Shown piece by piece: positions 18,669 through 28,019 of a stretch of DNA of 64,000 nt. A program made the position numbers and the translations under genes. The notes below the pieces were generated by a model. That model did no database searches. It worked only from the letters and a program-made list of their open reading frames with translations, and was not told the origin of the DNA. Source of the DNA: Dictyobacter kobayashii (GTDB taxonomy: Bacteria; Chloroflexota; Ktedonobacteria; Ktedonobacterales; Ktedonobacteraceae); NCBI RefSeq assembly GCF_003967555.1, contig NZ_BIFS01000001.1, forward strand, positions 5,580,001-5,644,000, read 5' to 3'. Within the stretch, counting starts at the first letter, position 1. Each line of letters begins with the position of its first letter.

Positions 18669-18750
18669 CGTTCTTGTCGTTGATTTTTCGGGCAGGAAAG
18701 GAAGAAGCGGGGACAAGCCCCGCACGTACAGATCGTTATTATTGTTGCAT
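18669..18750. repeat. Family 2 right arm
   Basis: TTGATTTTTCGGGCAGGAAA, then GAAGCGGGGACAAGCCCCGC and ACGTACAGATCGTTATTATTG. Same order as the right half of the complete element at 7789-7959; the left arm is absent. Confidence 0.7.
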
Positions 18751-18906
18751 TCGATTGCTGCTTTGGTTCTTGTTAAGAGTATACCATATGGTCAGGGTTC
18801 GATGGCGGGTCGGATGGCATGGGGGGGTGTCGCCTCGCGTCCCATCTCGCGTGGATGTTTGCCAGCTTGCCAGTGTTCCCCTCTAAATAGACCAGTTATC
18901 CTTGCC

Positions 18907-19644
18907 CTATTTGACCCAGATCGGCATTTCTTCGTGACCTATGCCAAAATGATGGGCCACCTCATGGAGGACCGTCTTTCTGACCTGCGCGCGGATACGC
19001 TCAGGGTCACCATGGCAATAAATCTCAATCGAGCGTTGATAGATGGTGATCCGTTCAGGCAAGAGCGCGTAGTGGCTCCCATAGCTGGCAAGCGGCACAC
19101 CCTGGTACACTCCCAACAGTATACGCCCCTCGCCCGTGCCTACCCTTTCAAGGGTCTCGGCGTCCGGTTCATCTTCGATCAAGATAGCCAGATTGTCCAT
19201 ATGTTTTTGAAACTCAGCGGGTATGGAGGCGACCGCCTCCTGCACAAGCAGGTCGAAATCGTCAGGGCTCAGACTGGATTTATGGCTGCTCGACTTTTTA
19301 GCTGGTGGTCTTTCCCTCCGGTCGCTCGCTTTTCGGTTCTCTACCATAGGTGGAACTTTATTCCGTGCCTTTTGCTTTAGCAAGTACCACAAGCCGACGC
19401 AGAAGACGAGTACCAGGCCAGCCGTGACCAGTAGTGCATCGAGGCTATTAATGGCATTGGACAGATAAATATATATAATGAGGAAGATGCAGAAGCACAG
19501 GAAGAGGGAATATAGCATCCTCCACAAGGTTTTGAGCCACTTCCTGCTGCTGGTATGCGCTTGCTGGCTTGTCTCATCTTGTTCCGTGGTATTCTTCTCA
19601 GATGCAGCCTCATCAGGTTGGTGAGCAGACCCGGTTGTAGTCAT
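18907..19644 (-). CDS. Membrane-anchored zincin-like metallopeptidase
   Basis: 245 residues from ATG 19644 (GAGGAG eight bases upstream); an earlier in-frame ATG was rejected for lack of a ribosome site. A charged N-terminus is followed by two membrane helices (about 38-58 and 64-86, AGLVLVFCVGLWYLL). After a basic linker comes a domain ending in LHEVAHHFGIGHEEMPIW, a perfect HExxHxxGxxH zinc-binding signature of the small Zincin_1/DUF45-like peptidases. The catalytic domain probably faces the cytosol next to the membrane. The substrate is unknown. Confidence 0.87.
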   Translation of the reverse strand: MTTTGSAHQPDEAASEKNTTEQDETSQQAHTSSRKWLKTLWRMLYSLFLCFCIFLIIYIYLSNAINSLDALLVTAGLVLVFCVGLWYLLKQKARNKVPPMVENRKASDRRERPPAKKSSSHKSSLSPDDFDLLVQEAVASIPAEFQKHMDNLAILIEDEPDAETLERVGTGEGRILLGVYQGVPLASYGSHYALLPERITIYQRSIEIYCHGDPERIRAQVRKTVLHEVAHHFGIGHEEMPIWVK

Positions 19645-19768
19645 AATGTGACTCCTCTCATTTTTTAGAGACCAGTTTCCCCTTCTTATAGAGAGAGACG
19701 TAGCTGAACGCATGCTATACAACAACTGTCTTGATTATATCTGTTCAAGAAAGAAGCCATAACAAAAA

Positions 19769-19920
19769 GAAGCAATAATAAGGAATTGTTGTGTATTCGG
19801 GTGGGGCGGAAGAAGCGGAGGCAAGCCCCGCACGTACAAATCCTTATTATTGTTTCTTATTCGGGCGGGGCGGAAGAAGCGGAGGCAAGCCCCGCACGTA
19901 CAAATCCTTATTATTGTTTC
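19769..19920. repeat. Tandem pair of 64-bp family 2 arms with terminal inverted repeat
   Basis: Two nearly identical 64-bp units (19794-19857 and 19858-19921) containing GAAGCGGAGGCAAGCCCCGC and ACGTACAAATCCTTATTATTG. A left flank GAAGCAATAATAAGGAATT (19769) is complementary to the right end, so the pair is bounded by an inverted repeat. The last base touches the TetR stop codon. Confidence 0.75.
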
Positions 19921-20577
19921 TATTTTAGTTCAAGGATGTGGTGGGCGGCGGGTGTGAAGTAGGGGCGGATGAGCAAGCGCACCTGGGCGATGCCTGCCTG
20001 GATGTCCTGTTCGGTGATCTGGTGCTGGGGCTGCGCGTCTGGCAGTAGTCGATCCAGTAGCGGTTGATGATCCAGATGTTGGTGGCCAGCAGCGGGATTT
20101 GGGCTGCTTCAATCGTGAGCAGTTCGAGCTGGGCCATGCGTTCGAGCACTCGTTCGATGAAGTCGTGTCCTGGTTGGTCAACTCGACCAGTTGCTGATAG
20201 ACTTCGCGCTGGGCCGTCGCCCAGTTGATGTGATCGCGGAAGAGGAAGCGATACTCCCACATCAATTGAAAGCCGCGCACCAGCATGCCGCGCAAATTAT
20301 TGGCCTGACCGAGCTCGTTGAGGTCCTGTTGCTGGTTGGCGCGCACGTTGGCTTGCAATTCAGCAAAGAGGGCCACAATTAAATCATGTTTGGTACGGAA
20401 ATGATACCAGACGTTGCCTTCACTGATGCCGAGATGCTCTCCTATATGGGCCAGCGTAACATTGGCCTCACCCTGCTCATTGAATAACGTGCGCGCAGCC
20501 TCAAGGATGAGATCGCGCGTCTTCTTGCGCCGCTCTCCGCCCTGGCGCCGGGAACGAGAACCAGCTGATGCCTGCAT
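19920..20577 (-). CDS. TetR/AcrR-family repressor (two frame breaks)
   Basis: The N-terminus GERRKKTRDLILEAARTLFN, the helix-turn-helix LAHIGEHLGISEGNVWYHFR and TKHDLIVALFAELQ are typical TetR features. The ligand domain continues to QREVYQQLVELTNQ, then needs one extra base near 20170 to read HDFIERVLERMAQLELLTIE. A second extra base is needed near 20041 to read QHQITEQDIQAGIAQVRLLI, ending in AAHHILELK and TAG at 19920-19922. The rebuilt length, near 219 residues, is normal. It is divergent from a P450 gene, and the 167-base intergenic space holds a strong promoter with two TTAGG...CCTA sites. It probably represses the P450 gene and itself. Confidence 0.87.
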
Positions 20578-20602
20578 TGCTCCATCTACCTTCTAGCTTA
20601 GC

Positions 20603-20631
20603 TTGACAAATTAGGGGAATCAACCTATAAT
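20603..20631 (+). promoter_or_regulatory. Consensus sigma-70-type promoter of the P450 gene
   Basis: TTGACA (20603-20608), a 17-bp spacer and TATAAT (20626-20631) are all at consensus. The expected start is near 20638, about 107 bases before the P450 ATG. Confidence 0.8.
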
Positions 20632-20659
20632 CTGATTGTGATTAGGGTAAAGAACCTAA
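20611..20659. promoter_or_regulatory. Two matching TetR-type operators
   Basis: Site 1, TTAGGGGAATCAACCTA (20611-20627), fills the promoter spacer and touches the -10 box. Site 2, TTAGGGTAAAGAACCTAA (20642-20659), covers the expected transcription start. Both are TTAGGgnaannaACCTA-type inverted repeats and lie between the divergent TetR and P450 genes, so they are the natural binding sites for that TetR. Confidence 0.7.
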
Positions 20660-20744
20660 AAATATTGCGCTTATGGCTAGTATAGCATATCTCATGCGCC
20701 GATGATGACTGAAGTGCGCCTGATCCAATAGAGGAGTCGTGTTT

Positions 20745-22101
20745 ATGGCACAGCATATCGCAGAAAACACTGGTGAGAAGATACCCGGCCTACAATTTCC
20801 CGAGAATGGCCGCTTCATGCTTAGCATGAGGCGTGATCCGCTTAGCGCGCTCCAGCGGCTGTTCCAGACTTATGGGGATGTCGCCCATGTGAAGCTGGGC
20901 AAACAGGATGCTTACCTGTTGAGTAATCCGGAGGATATTCGGGATGTACTGGTGGTGCGGCAGCAGCAGATGCGTAAGCCGGATGCCCTGCGCCAGCCGG
21001 TGGGGGGGAATGGTCTGTTGCGTAGCGAGGGGGAGTTCCATAAACATCAACGGCGCCTGATACAGCCGGCCTTCCATCGCCAGCGGATCGCGAGCTATGC
21101 CCAGACCATGGTCGAGTATACCCGGCGCCTCAGTGGTCGCTGGCAGGATGGTATGCAGGTAGATATGGCGCAGGAGATGATGGGCCTGACCCTGGCGATT
21201 ATTGCGCAGACGATGTTCGGGGCTCAGGTTGAGGATGATACTGAGGCGGTGCGCGAGGCCCTGACCCCGTTGCTGCAAATGGGTGGGGCCAGCCGTTTTA
21301 ATCCACTGGATATGTTGCTTGAGTATTTGCCGCTGCCGAGCAAGAAGAGGCGCCTTGAGGCCCGAGCCCAGATGGACGCCATTGTGTATCGCATTATCGA
21401 CGAGCGGCGTGCGTCTGGTGAGGATCGGGAGACCTGCTCTCGATGCTCTTGCTGGCACGCGACGAGGAGGGCGACGGCACCGGCATGGACGATACCCAGT
21501 TGCGTGACGAGGTAATGACCCTGTTTGTGGCCGGGCACGAGACAACCGCCAATGCCCTGACCTGGACCTGGTACCTGCTTTCCCAGCATCCCGAGGTCGC
21601 GGAAAAGCTGCAGCACGAAGTAGATAGCGTGCTGTCTGGTCGCCTGCCCACCCTTGAAGATGTGTCCCGACTGACCTACACCGAAATGGTCTTGACTGAA
21701 GCCATGCGCCTCTATCCACCGGCCTGGACCATTGGTCGTCGCACCGTGGAAGAGTACCGGGTGCGCCAGTACAGCATACCCGCCAACTCGCTACTGATCA
21801 TGAGCCAGTACGTCGTGCACCACGATCCACGCTGGTATCCCGATCCGTTGCGCTTTGATCCTGAGCGCTGGACACCCGAGGCGCGCGCTGGCCGGCCCAG
21901 ATACGCCTACTTCCCCTTTGGGGGTGGTCCCCGGCTCTGCATCGGCGAAGCCTTCGCCTGGATGGAAGCCGAGCTGGCCCTGGCCATCCTATCCAACAGT
22001 GGCGCGCCCAACTGGTCTCCGGCCACCACGTCCAGACCGAGCCACTGATCACCCTGCGCCCAAAAGGCGGCATGCCCATGGTGCTCCAGCGCCGACGTTA
22101 A
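20745..22101 (+). CDS. Cytochrome P450 (two frame breaks)
   Basis: The start is ATG 20745 (GAGGAG eight bases upstream). The N-terminal half runs to DERRASGEDR, where one G is missing from a GGG run (21427-21429). The rest reads GDLLSMLLLARDEEGDGTGM and holds all P450 marks: oxygen-binding helix FVAGHETTAN, ExxR in EAMRLYPPAW, and the heme loop FPFGGGPRLCIGEAFAWMEA with the cysteine ligand. A second missing C (21993-21994) precedes the true tail QQWRAQLVSGHH...VLQRRR, ending at TAA 22101. The repaired length, about 453 residues, is normal. It is soluble, and redox partners are not adjacent. Expression is likely controlled by the divergent TetR. Confidence 0.9.
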
Positions 22102-22192
22102 AAAATAAATTCGTTTTTTCTCATTTTTCGAGCTGAAGCGTCAAAAGCAGGGCCTTTCATTGAGCAACCAGGCAGAAAGAAAAGAGAATCGC

Positions 22193-22560
22193 ATAGGTTC
22201 GGCCCTCAGCGGCCGATTGCCACCCCGATAGGGTGGCCCGGTCTCCTCACCACGCGGTTGCTTGTCTCTGAGACCTCGCTCCACGCGGTGCCCAAAAGGA
22301 TGGTCCGTGTTGGGGCACCGCGTGAAGGAAAGGATCATGCCACGAAGCACCCTATCGCTGGGATACGGGGCCGCCGGGGCGGCAAGCTAGGGCAAGCCTC
22401 GCACCTACAGGGCCTAACCTATACCATTCGTTCTTCGTGTTGTTTTTTCGTATGGGAAGGGGAAAAAGAGGGCAGGCTCCCATCCCATGCTTCTGAGCTC
22501 AAATTCTTCATATCTCAATGGTATTGGGACAAGCCTCGCACGTACAATTCGTGGTTATGG
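22193..22560. repeat. Family 1 palindromic element, copy C, plus family 2 arm
   Basis: The core begins ATAGGTTCGGCCCTCAGCGG (22193) and carries the CACGCGGTGCCC/GGGCACCGCGTG inner palindrome. Its right arm is degenerate and contains an internal GCAAGCCTCGCACCTACAG segment before CCTAACCTAT (22422). The right flank has TGAGCTCA and CTCAATGGTATTGGGA, then a family 2-like CCTCGCACGTACAATTCGTG. Confidence 0.75.
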
Positions 22561-22621
22561 TTGCCTTTAAAAAAGGCGGGCCATGGCTCGATAGGTGTGC
22601 GCTGGTTGCCTCCCTCGGCAA

Positions 22622-24049
22622 TCATGGTAGGGGAGCGAATGCGAAGGGTGTGCTGGCGGTGAGTGTTGTGATGGGCTGGCCTTGCAGGAATTCGATCATG
22701 CTCCGGGTGACGCCGGGGACGTGGATCAGCTGGGGCGTGGAGTGGGTGCCACCGTTGACGATGAGGTGCTGGCCATTGGCGAAGCCAGCGCAGACCTCTT
22801 CGGCGTTGCTAATTGGAGTGCGACCATCCAGGGTGCCGCTGATGAAGAGTGCCGGGACCTCCGATTGGAAAGGGGCACGGAAAGCGGGTCCTAGATCGGG
22901 ATTGCCCCAGGCGTCGGCGATGTCGGGCCACGGTAGATCGATGCAGTCCTCAAGCAAGGTGTTGGGGGCCTCCTGGCGGATACGGGCGGCTCGCTCCTCC
23001 GATAGGCCAGAGGCACAGTCCATCACAAAGGACATGGCGCTATCCAGCCAGGCCTGGCGGCTCAGGAGTACCTCGCCAGCCAGCCAGGAGAAGTCTCCCT
23101 GGGACATGGTGTAGTAGCGAGCCGGCAGCTGGCTGATAAAATCTCGCGTACCAATCCCCTGGGCGGTGATGAGCTGGAGATCGAACTTACCCACGCAGAC
23201 CTTCACCGGCTCATCCGTTTGCTGATTAAGGACCTCAACCGTCACTGGCTGCGCCTCAAGTCGATCGAGGACCGATTGCATCAGGGTCAGCAGATCAGGA
23301 ATCCTGGTGTTTAGGCGAGGATCTTGCTGTACGAGCTGGTTAAGCAGCTCCAGGTGGCGTTGGACATTGCCGGGCAACTTGATGGTGTGGTCCAGACCCT
23401 CGACCAGCGCGATGATGGCCCGCGAGATATGGGCGCCATGGCGCTTGATCGTGGCCAGGGCCAGGTGCGAACCATAGCTAGCACCATACAGATTGATGCG
23501 CTCAACCCCCAACGCCCGGCGCAGATCCTCCACATCGTCCGCGCTCTCCACAGTTGTATAGCCAGAGAGGTCTACTCCCTGTTCCTGCCAGAAGGCGGCC
23601 GCGGCCCGGCAGCGTTCCCGCCCGATACGTAACAGCTCGGCCCGCGAGCCCGGCTGGTCGAGGGGGAGGTCCCAGCGCTCCAAACAATCCAGCCGCGGCA
23701 GTGACAGACCGGTGCCACGCTGATCCAGCATAATGACATCCCCAACCTCGCGTAGAGCTGCCAGCCACGGCACAAAACCCTCGTAGCGTGTCCCATCGGT
23801 CCCGGGGATACCAGGGCCACCGGCCAGAAACACCAGCGGCGGCCCTGGCTGTTTAGCGGTACTTTTAAGACGGATAAACGCCAGCTCAATCGTATTGCTG
23901 GCAGGATCGCTACGCTTCTCCGGCACAACCAGGCGCCCCAACTCGGCCGCATAGCGCAGCTTCTCATTCTCGGGACCACTCACAAAGTCTGGCTTGATCA
24001 CATAAGGAATAAAGCTCAGGCTGCCAGCTGGCAGAACGGATTTGTTCAT
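22622..24049 (-). CDS. Alpha/beta hydrolase of the tripeptidyl aminopeptidase (TAP) type
   Basis: 475 residues and intact. The order matches TAP/proline-iminopeptidase relatives: PLVFLAGGPGIPGTDGT (oxyanion loop), DVIMLDQRGTGLSLPRLDC, nucleophile GASYGS with S191, and a C-terminal TAP-like domain with ALFISGTLDGRTPISNAEE (acid) and NGGTHSTPQLIHVPG (histidine). These enzymes usually cleave N-terminal residues from peptides or hydrolyse small amides. No signal peptide is seen, so it may be cytosolic. It stands alone, separated by a terminator from the transporter operon that lies downstream on the same strand. Confidence 0.88.
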   Translation of the reverse strand: MNKSVLPAGSLSFIPYVIKPDFVSGPENEKLRYAAELGRLVVPEKRSDPASNTIELAFIRLKSTAKQPGPPLVFLAGGPGIPGTDGTRYEGFVPWLAALREVGDVIMLDQRGTGLSLPRLDCLERWDLPLDQPGSRAELLRIGRERCRAAAAFWQEQGVDLSGYTTVESADDVEDLRRALGVERINLYGASYGSHLALATIKRHGAHISRAIIALVEGLDHTIKLPGNVQRHLELLNQLVQQDPRLNTRIPDLLTLMQSVLDRLEAQPVTVEVLNQQTDEPVKVCVGKFDLQLITAQGIGTRDFISQLPARYYTMSQGDFSWLAGEVLLSRQAWLDSAMSFVMDCASGLSEERAARIRQEAPNTLLEDCIDLPWPDIADAWGNPDLGPAFRAPFQSEVPALFISGTLDGRTPISNAEEVCAGFANGQHLIVNGGTHSTPQLIHVPGVTRSMIEFLQGQPITTLTASTPFAFAPLP

Positions 24050-24277
24050 TGCGTATCCTTACTCAATTATCCTGGACTGGACATGGCGATTATACATATA
24101 GGCGTAACAGCTATGGAGAAGTAATGAGGTGCGTTCATGATGATAGGCAAGCAAAGCATGCTCCACAATTATAACATATCGAAAGCGATAATTGTATATG
24201 TAATATTGAATGAAGTAAATGTTTTATTCAACATGTTACGTCTCCCATCATCCGGAGACGTCGCATATGTGGAGGAT

Positions 24278-24319
24278 CATGTGTATTGCTTATCCCTTTT
24301 CGGATAAGCAATACACATG
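24278..24319 (-). terminator. Strong hairpin after the ABC transporter operon
   Basis: Perfect 18-bp stem CATGTGTATTGCTTATCC with a six-base loop, 17 bases after the permease stop codon on the minus strand. A second short stem, ACGTCTCC/GGAGACGT, lies near 24240-24262. Confidence 0.65.
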
Positions 24320-24335
24320 TGTCGTGAATAGTTTG

Positions 24336-25191
24336 TTAGCCTTTGAGGCCGGTGGTGCTGATGCCTTCGGTTAGGAGGCGTTGGAATAGCAGGAAGAAGA
24401 TCAGGATCGGGACGAGCGCCAGCAGCGACATGGCGAAGAGCGACCCGTATTGTGATACTCCGGTGCTATCCAGGAAGGAATTCAGGGCAACCGGGAACGT
24501 GAAACTGCTCTGGTTGTTCAGGAAAATCAGCTGGGTGAAGAAGTCTCCCCAGGTCCAGATGAAGGTGAAGATCGCGGTCGTGGCCAGCGCGGGCTTGGCC
24601 AGCGGCAAGATGACGCGCCAGAAGAGTTGGATGGGTCCGCAGCCGTCGATCTGGGCCGACTCATCCAGTTCAGGTGGCAGGGCACGGATAAACTGCACGA
24701 GCAGGAAGATAAAAAAGGCGTCCGTGGCCAGGAACTTGGGCACGATCAAGGGCAGGAATGTGTTGATCCAGCCGATACTCTTGAAAAGGATGTATTGCGG
24801 CACCACGATGGCGTGGTAGGGCAACATAATCGTGCTGAGCATGATGGCGAACCAGAGCGGTTTGAACTTGAAGTTTAGCCGCGCGAACGCATAGGCGACC
24901 ATCGAGCAGGAAATGACATTACCGATGACGGCGCCGATACATACCAGCAGCGAGTTCCAGAAGAAGGTACTGAACGGTGTGCCCAGAGCCATCCAACCGG
25001 TGGTGTAGTTCTTGAGCGTAAATTGTTGCGGCAACAGGCTGGCGTTGCTAAAGATGAGGTTGTTCGGCTTAAATGAAGCGCTCAACATCCACACCAGGGA
25101 TATAACATCAGTACGGCCCAATAATGAGGATAATGTGCAGCAGCAGCTTAGACCAATTGGCTGGTCGGCGCTCAACTGAATAGCTTTTCAT
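24336..25191 (-). CDS. Sugar ABC transporter permease, MalG type (two frame breaks near the N-terminus)
   Basis: The true start is ATG 25191 (MKSYSVERRPANWSKLLLHI), eight bases after the upstream permease. Two one-base losses (runs at 25117-25119 and 25097-25099) break the first membrane helix; restoring them gives IILIIGAVLMLYPLVWMLSA. The remainder is an intact MalG-type permease with six membrane helices and the ATPase-contact loop ELDESAQIDGCGPIQLFWRV (EAA motif). It ends SEGISTTGLKG-like (LLTEGISTTGLKG), as family members do. It is the last gene of the operon binding protein, permease, permease. Confidence 0.9.
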
Positions 25192-25198
25192 CACTTAC

Positions 25199-26161
25199 CT
25201 ACCTCTCATCCTGATAGAACACCCAGAGTTTGGATGAACGGAACGCTACAGCCGTAAAGATCGCAATGATGAGCAGGAGTACCCACGCCATCGCCGAGGC
25301 ATAACCCATGTGGAAGTAGCCAAAGCCCTGCAAATAAATGTAGAGCGTGTAGAACAAGGTGGAATCGTAGGGTCCACCACCGCCATTACTGACGATAAAG
25401 GCAGGCGTAAAGGCCTGGAAGGCGCTGATCATCTGCAACACCAGATTGAAGAAGATGATCGGGCTCAGCATCGGTATCGTGATGCTGAAGAAGCGCTTGA
25501 TGGCACTCGCGCCATCGATATTGGCGGCTTCGTACATCTCCTGCGGAATCTGCTTGAGGCCGGCCAGAAAGATAAGCATAGGCGAGCCAAACTGCCAGAT
25601 AGCCAGGATAATCAGCGTAAAGAGGGCCGTATTCGGATTGGCCACCCAGCTCCCCAGATTGTGGAAACCGAGCAGTCCCAGGCCCGCATTGATAATCCCG
25701 TCCTTGCCAAATATCTGCTGCCACAGAATCGCAATCGTCACACTACCGCCCAGCAGCGACGGAACGTAGTAGATGGAGCGATACAGGGCCAGTCCGCGCA
25801 ATCCCTTATTCAGGATCATTGCAACGAACAGGGCGAAAATAAGCTTGAGAGGAACCGAGAGCAGCACGTAGATGGCGGTAACCCTGATGGCATCCAAAAA
25901 GCGGATGTCGGAGAGCATGGCGCCATAATTCTGCAGACCGATCCAACGTGGAGCCGACAGCAAGTCGTAGCTGGTGAAGGAAAGGTAGAGAGAACCGAGC
26001 ATCGGCCCGATCGTCAGGGCGATTAAGCCCACAAACCAGGGCAGCATAAAGAGGTAGCCCACCAGGTTCTCTTTGCGCGCCCGGCTGGACGTGATCTTTC
26101 TTTTAGGCTGTTTGGATTGCGTCATCGCTGGTGTCTGTTGTGGCTGTATAACACTGCTCAT
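25199..26161 (-). CDS. Sugar ABC transporter permease, MalF type
   Basis: 320 residues and intact. A basic N-terminus leads into NLVGYLFMLPWFVGLIALTI, six membrane helices in all, and the EAA loop EMYEAANIDGASAIKRFFSI that docks the ATPase. It pairs with the MalG-type permease downstream, and its start is two bases after the binding-protein stop, so translation is probably coupled. No ATPase gene is present; such systems often share one MsiK-like ATPase encoded elsewhere. Confidence 0.92.
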   Translation of the reverse strand: MSSVIQPQQTPAMTQSKQPKRKITSSRARKENLVGYLFMLPWFVGLIALTIGPMLGSLYLSFTSYDLLSAPRWIGLQNYGAMLSDIRFLDAIRVTAIYVLLSVPLKLIFALFVAMILNKGLRGLALYRSIYYVPSLLGGSVTIAILWQQIFGKDGIINAGLGLLGFHNLGSWVANPNTALFTLIILAIWQFGSPMLIFLAGLKQIPQEMYEAANIDGASAIKRFFSITIPMLSPIIFFNLVLQMISAFQAFTPAFIVSNGGGGPYDSTLFYTLYIYLQGFGYFHMGYASAMAWVLLLIIAIFTAVAFRSSKLWVFYQDER

Positions 26162-26163
26162 AC

Positions 26164-27487
26164 TTACACACCATCCCTTTCTAGCGCCTTATCTGTCTGT
26201 ACCACAAACGTGTTGGCCGCATCGGCAACACTCATCTTGCCAAACCCCAGGCCCTGAGCAATCAGAACCAGCAGATCGCTGACCTCGCCCGCACCTGGAG
26301 GATCAAGCACCATCTTTGGACGCGTGATCGCGGCCAGCTGATTGGTCATCGTGAGTTGTTGAAGGTCCGCAGGTTTCAGGCCTGGTTTGAGTAGCGCCTG
26401 CGCCCTGGCTGAGCCTGGAATGCCACGCTCGATCTTTAACGCCTTGACGATCGTCGGATCATTAAAGATCGCATTAATGAATTTCGTCACTAGAGCGGGA
26501 TTTTTGGTCGAAGCCGAGGCACTGAGCAGCATTGAAGCTTTGAGATAGTTCCCGGTATCCTTCACACCCGCTGCGGCCGGCGTTGAATACAATCCCAGTT
26601 TCGTGGGGTCGCAGCCTGGAAGGCCTGGATCTGATTGGATGTACTGATATTAATGGCAGCTTTTCCCGCCACAATCGTGGTCAGGGCAGGAGTCGCTCCA
26701 CTATACTGTACCGACAAATCGGGTGGAATGCAGAGGCCAGCACGACGCATATCACTCCAATAGCTAAACCATTCCAGGACATCCTGCTTATTAAAAGCAC
26801 GCTGCCCATCTGGAGTATATAATTCCTTTCCACGTTGGCGGATAAAGACCTCAAAGGCACCGATATTGCTACTAGCATCATCTGTACCGTAGACGCCCGG
26901 ACCCGCCGCCTTCACGATCTGCTGCGACACCTGCTTCATCTCATCCCAGGTCCAGTCATTGAACCCGGTTGGTAGCTGGTAGCCAACCTTCTCGAAAAGG
27001 GTCGTATTATAGAACATACTGGTGAAGTTTCCCCCAAAGGGGACACCATAAACACGACCGTCTGCCTCACTCCCTTTGAGCAAGGGCTGATTGAAATCGT
27101 GTAGATCAATTGTTTGGGGAATGTATTTCGATAGATCGAGCAGCAGCCCCTTACGCACGTATTGATCGATATAGCGCATGTCCATCTGGATGAGATCGGG
27201 AGCGCTACCACCGGAGATTTGCGTGGCCAGTTTAGGCCAGTACGAACCGAAGCTCGAAAACCACGTAGAGATCGTGGTATGAGGATTGCTCTGTTCAAAT
27301 AGCTGAACGGCTTTTGTGGTCAGACCGGCGCGGACAGAAGAACCCCAGAAGGAGAATTGAAGCGAAGAGGCGCTTGCCTGTGCGTCTGATCCACTTCCAC
27401 AACCTGAGAGACTCAAGGCAGCGATACCAGTCAGGGTACCGGCCCTAGCTTCAAGAAGTCACGTCGACCTAGCATTGTACCTATCAT
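26164..27487 (-). CDS. Extracellular sugar-binding lipoprotein of an ABC transporter (two frame breaks)
   Basis: The start is ATG 27487 behind AAGGAG. The N-terminus MLGRRDFLKLG is a twin-arginine signal; one missing G (27443-27445) hides the continuation AGTLTGIAALSLSGCGSG, a lipobox ending at the cysteine. The mature protein is a family 1 solute-binding protein (LQFSFWGSSVRAGLTTKAVQ, DLIQMDMRYIDQYV, VYGVPFGGNFTSMFYNTTLF). A second one-base loss in a C run (26605-26608) splits the C-terminal lobe before TKLGLYSTPAAAGVKDTGNY. Repaired length is near 441 residues. It should be exported folded by Tat and anchored outside the membrane, delivering a sugar to the two permeases. Confidence 0.9.
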
Positions 27488-27800
27488 GTCCTGTAACTCC
27501 TTCGTTACGTATTCAAATTTACGGAAATAAAAAACTATTCCCCGGGTGTATGGAACACCGAGGGTGAATTTTTGTATTTCTCGAATATACGCGCATTCAA
27601 AGCATCATATCTTTGAACGTATATCAGTGCATGGCAGGGTATTTTTGGTATAGGTGATTGAGTGAGATGGGTATTTATTGTTGTTGATCGAGCACAAATA
27701 CCCCTGGTTTATGGCACAAGTCGAGTGCCAGTGTGAGATTTTGTGGAAAACTCATCTATATTACTACTGAAATACGCTATGAACTCCTTTACAAGAATTG

Positions 27801-27857
27801 AGTAGTAAAATATAACTACTATAGCCATAGTGTAATGCCTCATCTTTTTTCTGTCAA
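27801..27857 (-). promoter_or_regulatory. Promoter and operator of the sugar transporter operon
   Basis: On the minus strand: TTGACA (27857-27852), a 17-bp spacer, TACACT (27834-27829). At the expected start lies an inverted repeat, AGTAGT-AAAATATA-ACTACT (27801-27820), placed like a repressor operator. This leaves an untranslated leader of about 335 bases before the binding-protein ATG; I see no riboswitch in it. Confidence 0.55.
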
Positions 27858-27921
27858 GGAACATTTGTAACATGCGGAGCCTCTTGCCAGGATATTCAAT
27901 GAAAGCCAGGAAAAGAGACGT

Positions 27922-27977
27922 GTACAGGTTCGGCCATAAGTGTCAGGCTGCCCTGGCACCTATGGCCGAACCTGTAC
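27922..27977. repeat. Short palindrome related to family 1 core
   Basis: Perfect 17-bp inverted repeat GTACAGGTTCGGCCATA and complement around a GTCAGGCTGCCCTGGCAC centre. The GGTTCGG/CCGAACC ends match the family 1 core. It lies just past the sigma-factor stop codon. Confidence 0.6.
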
Positions 27978-28019
27978 GCATCGTGTTTTATTGTTGCTTT
28001 AGTTGGTGTTGTATGAAGG

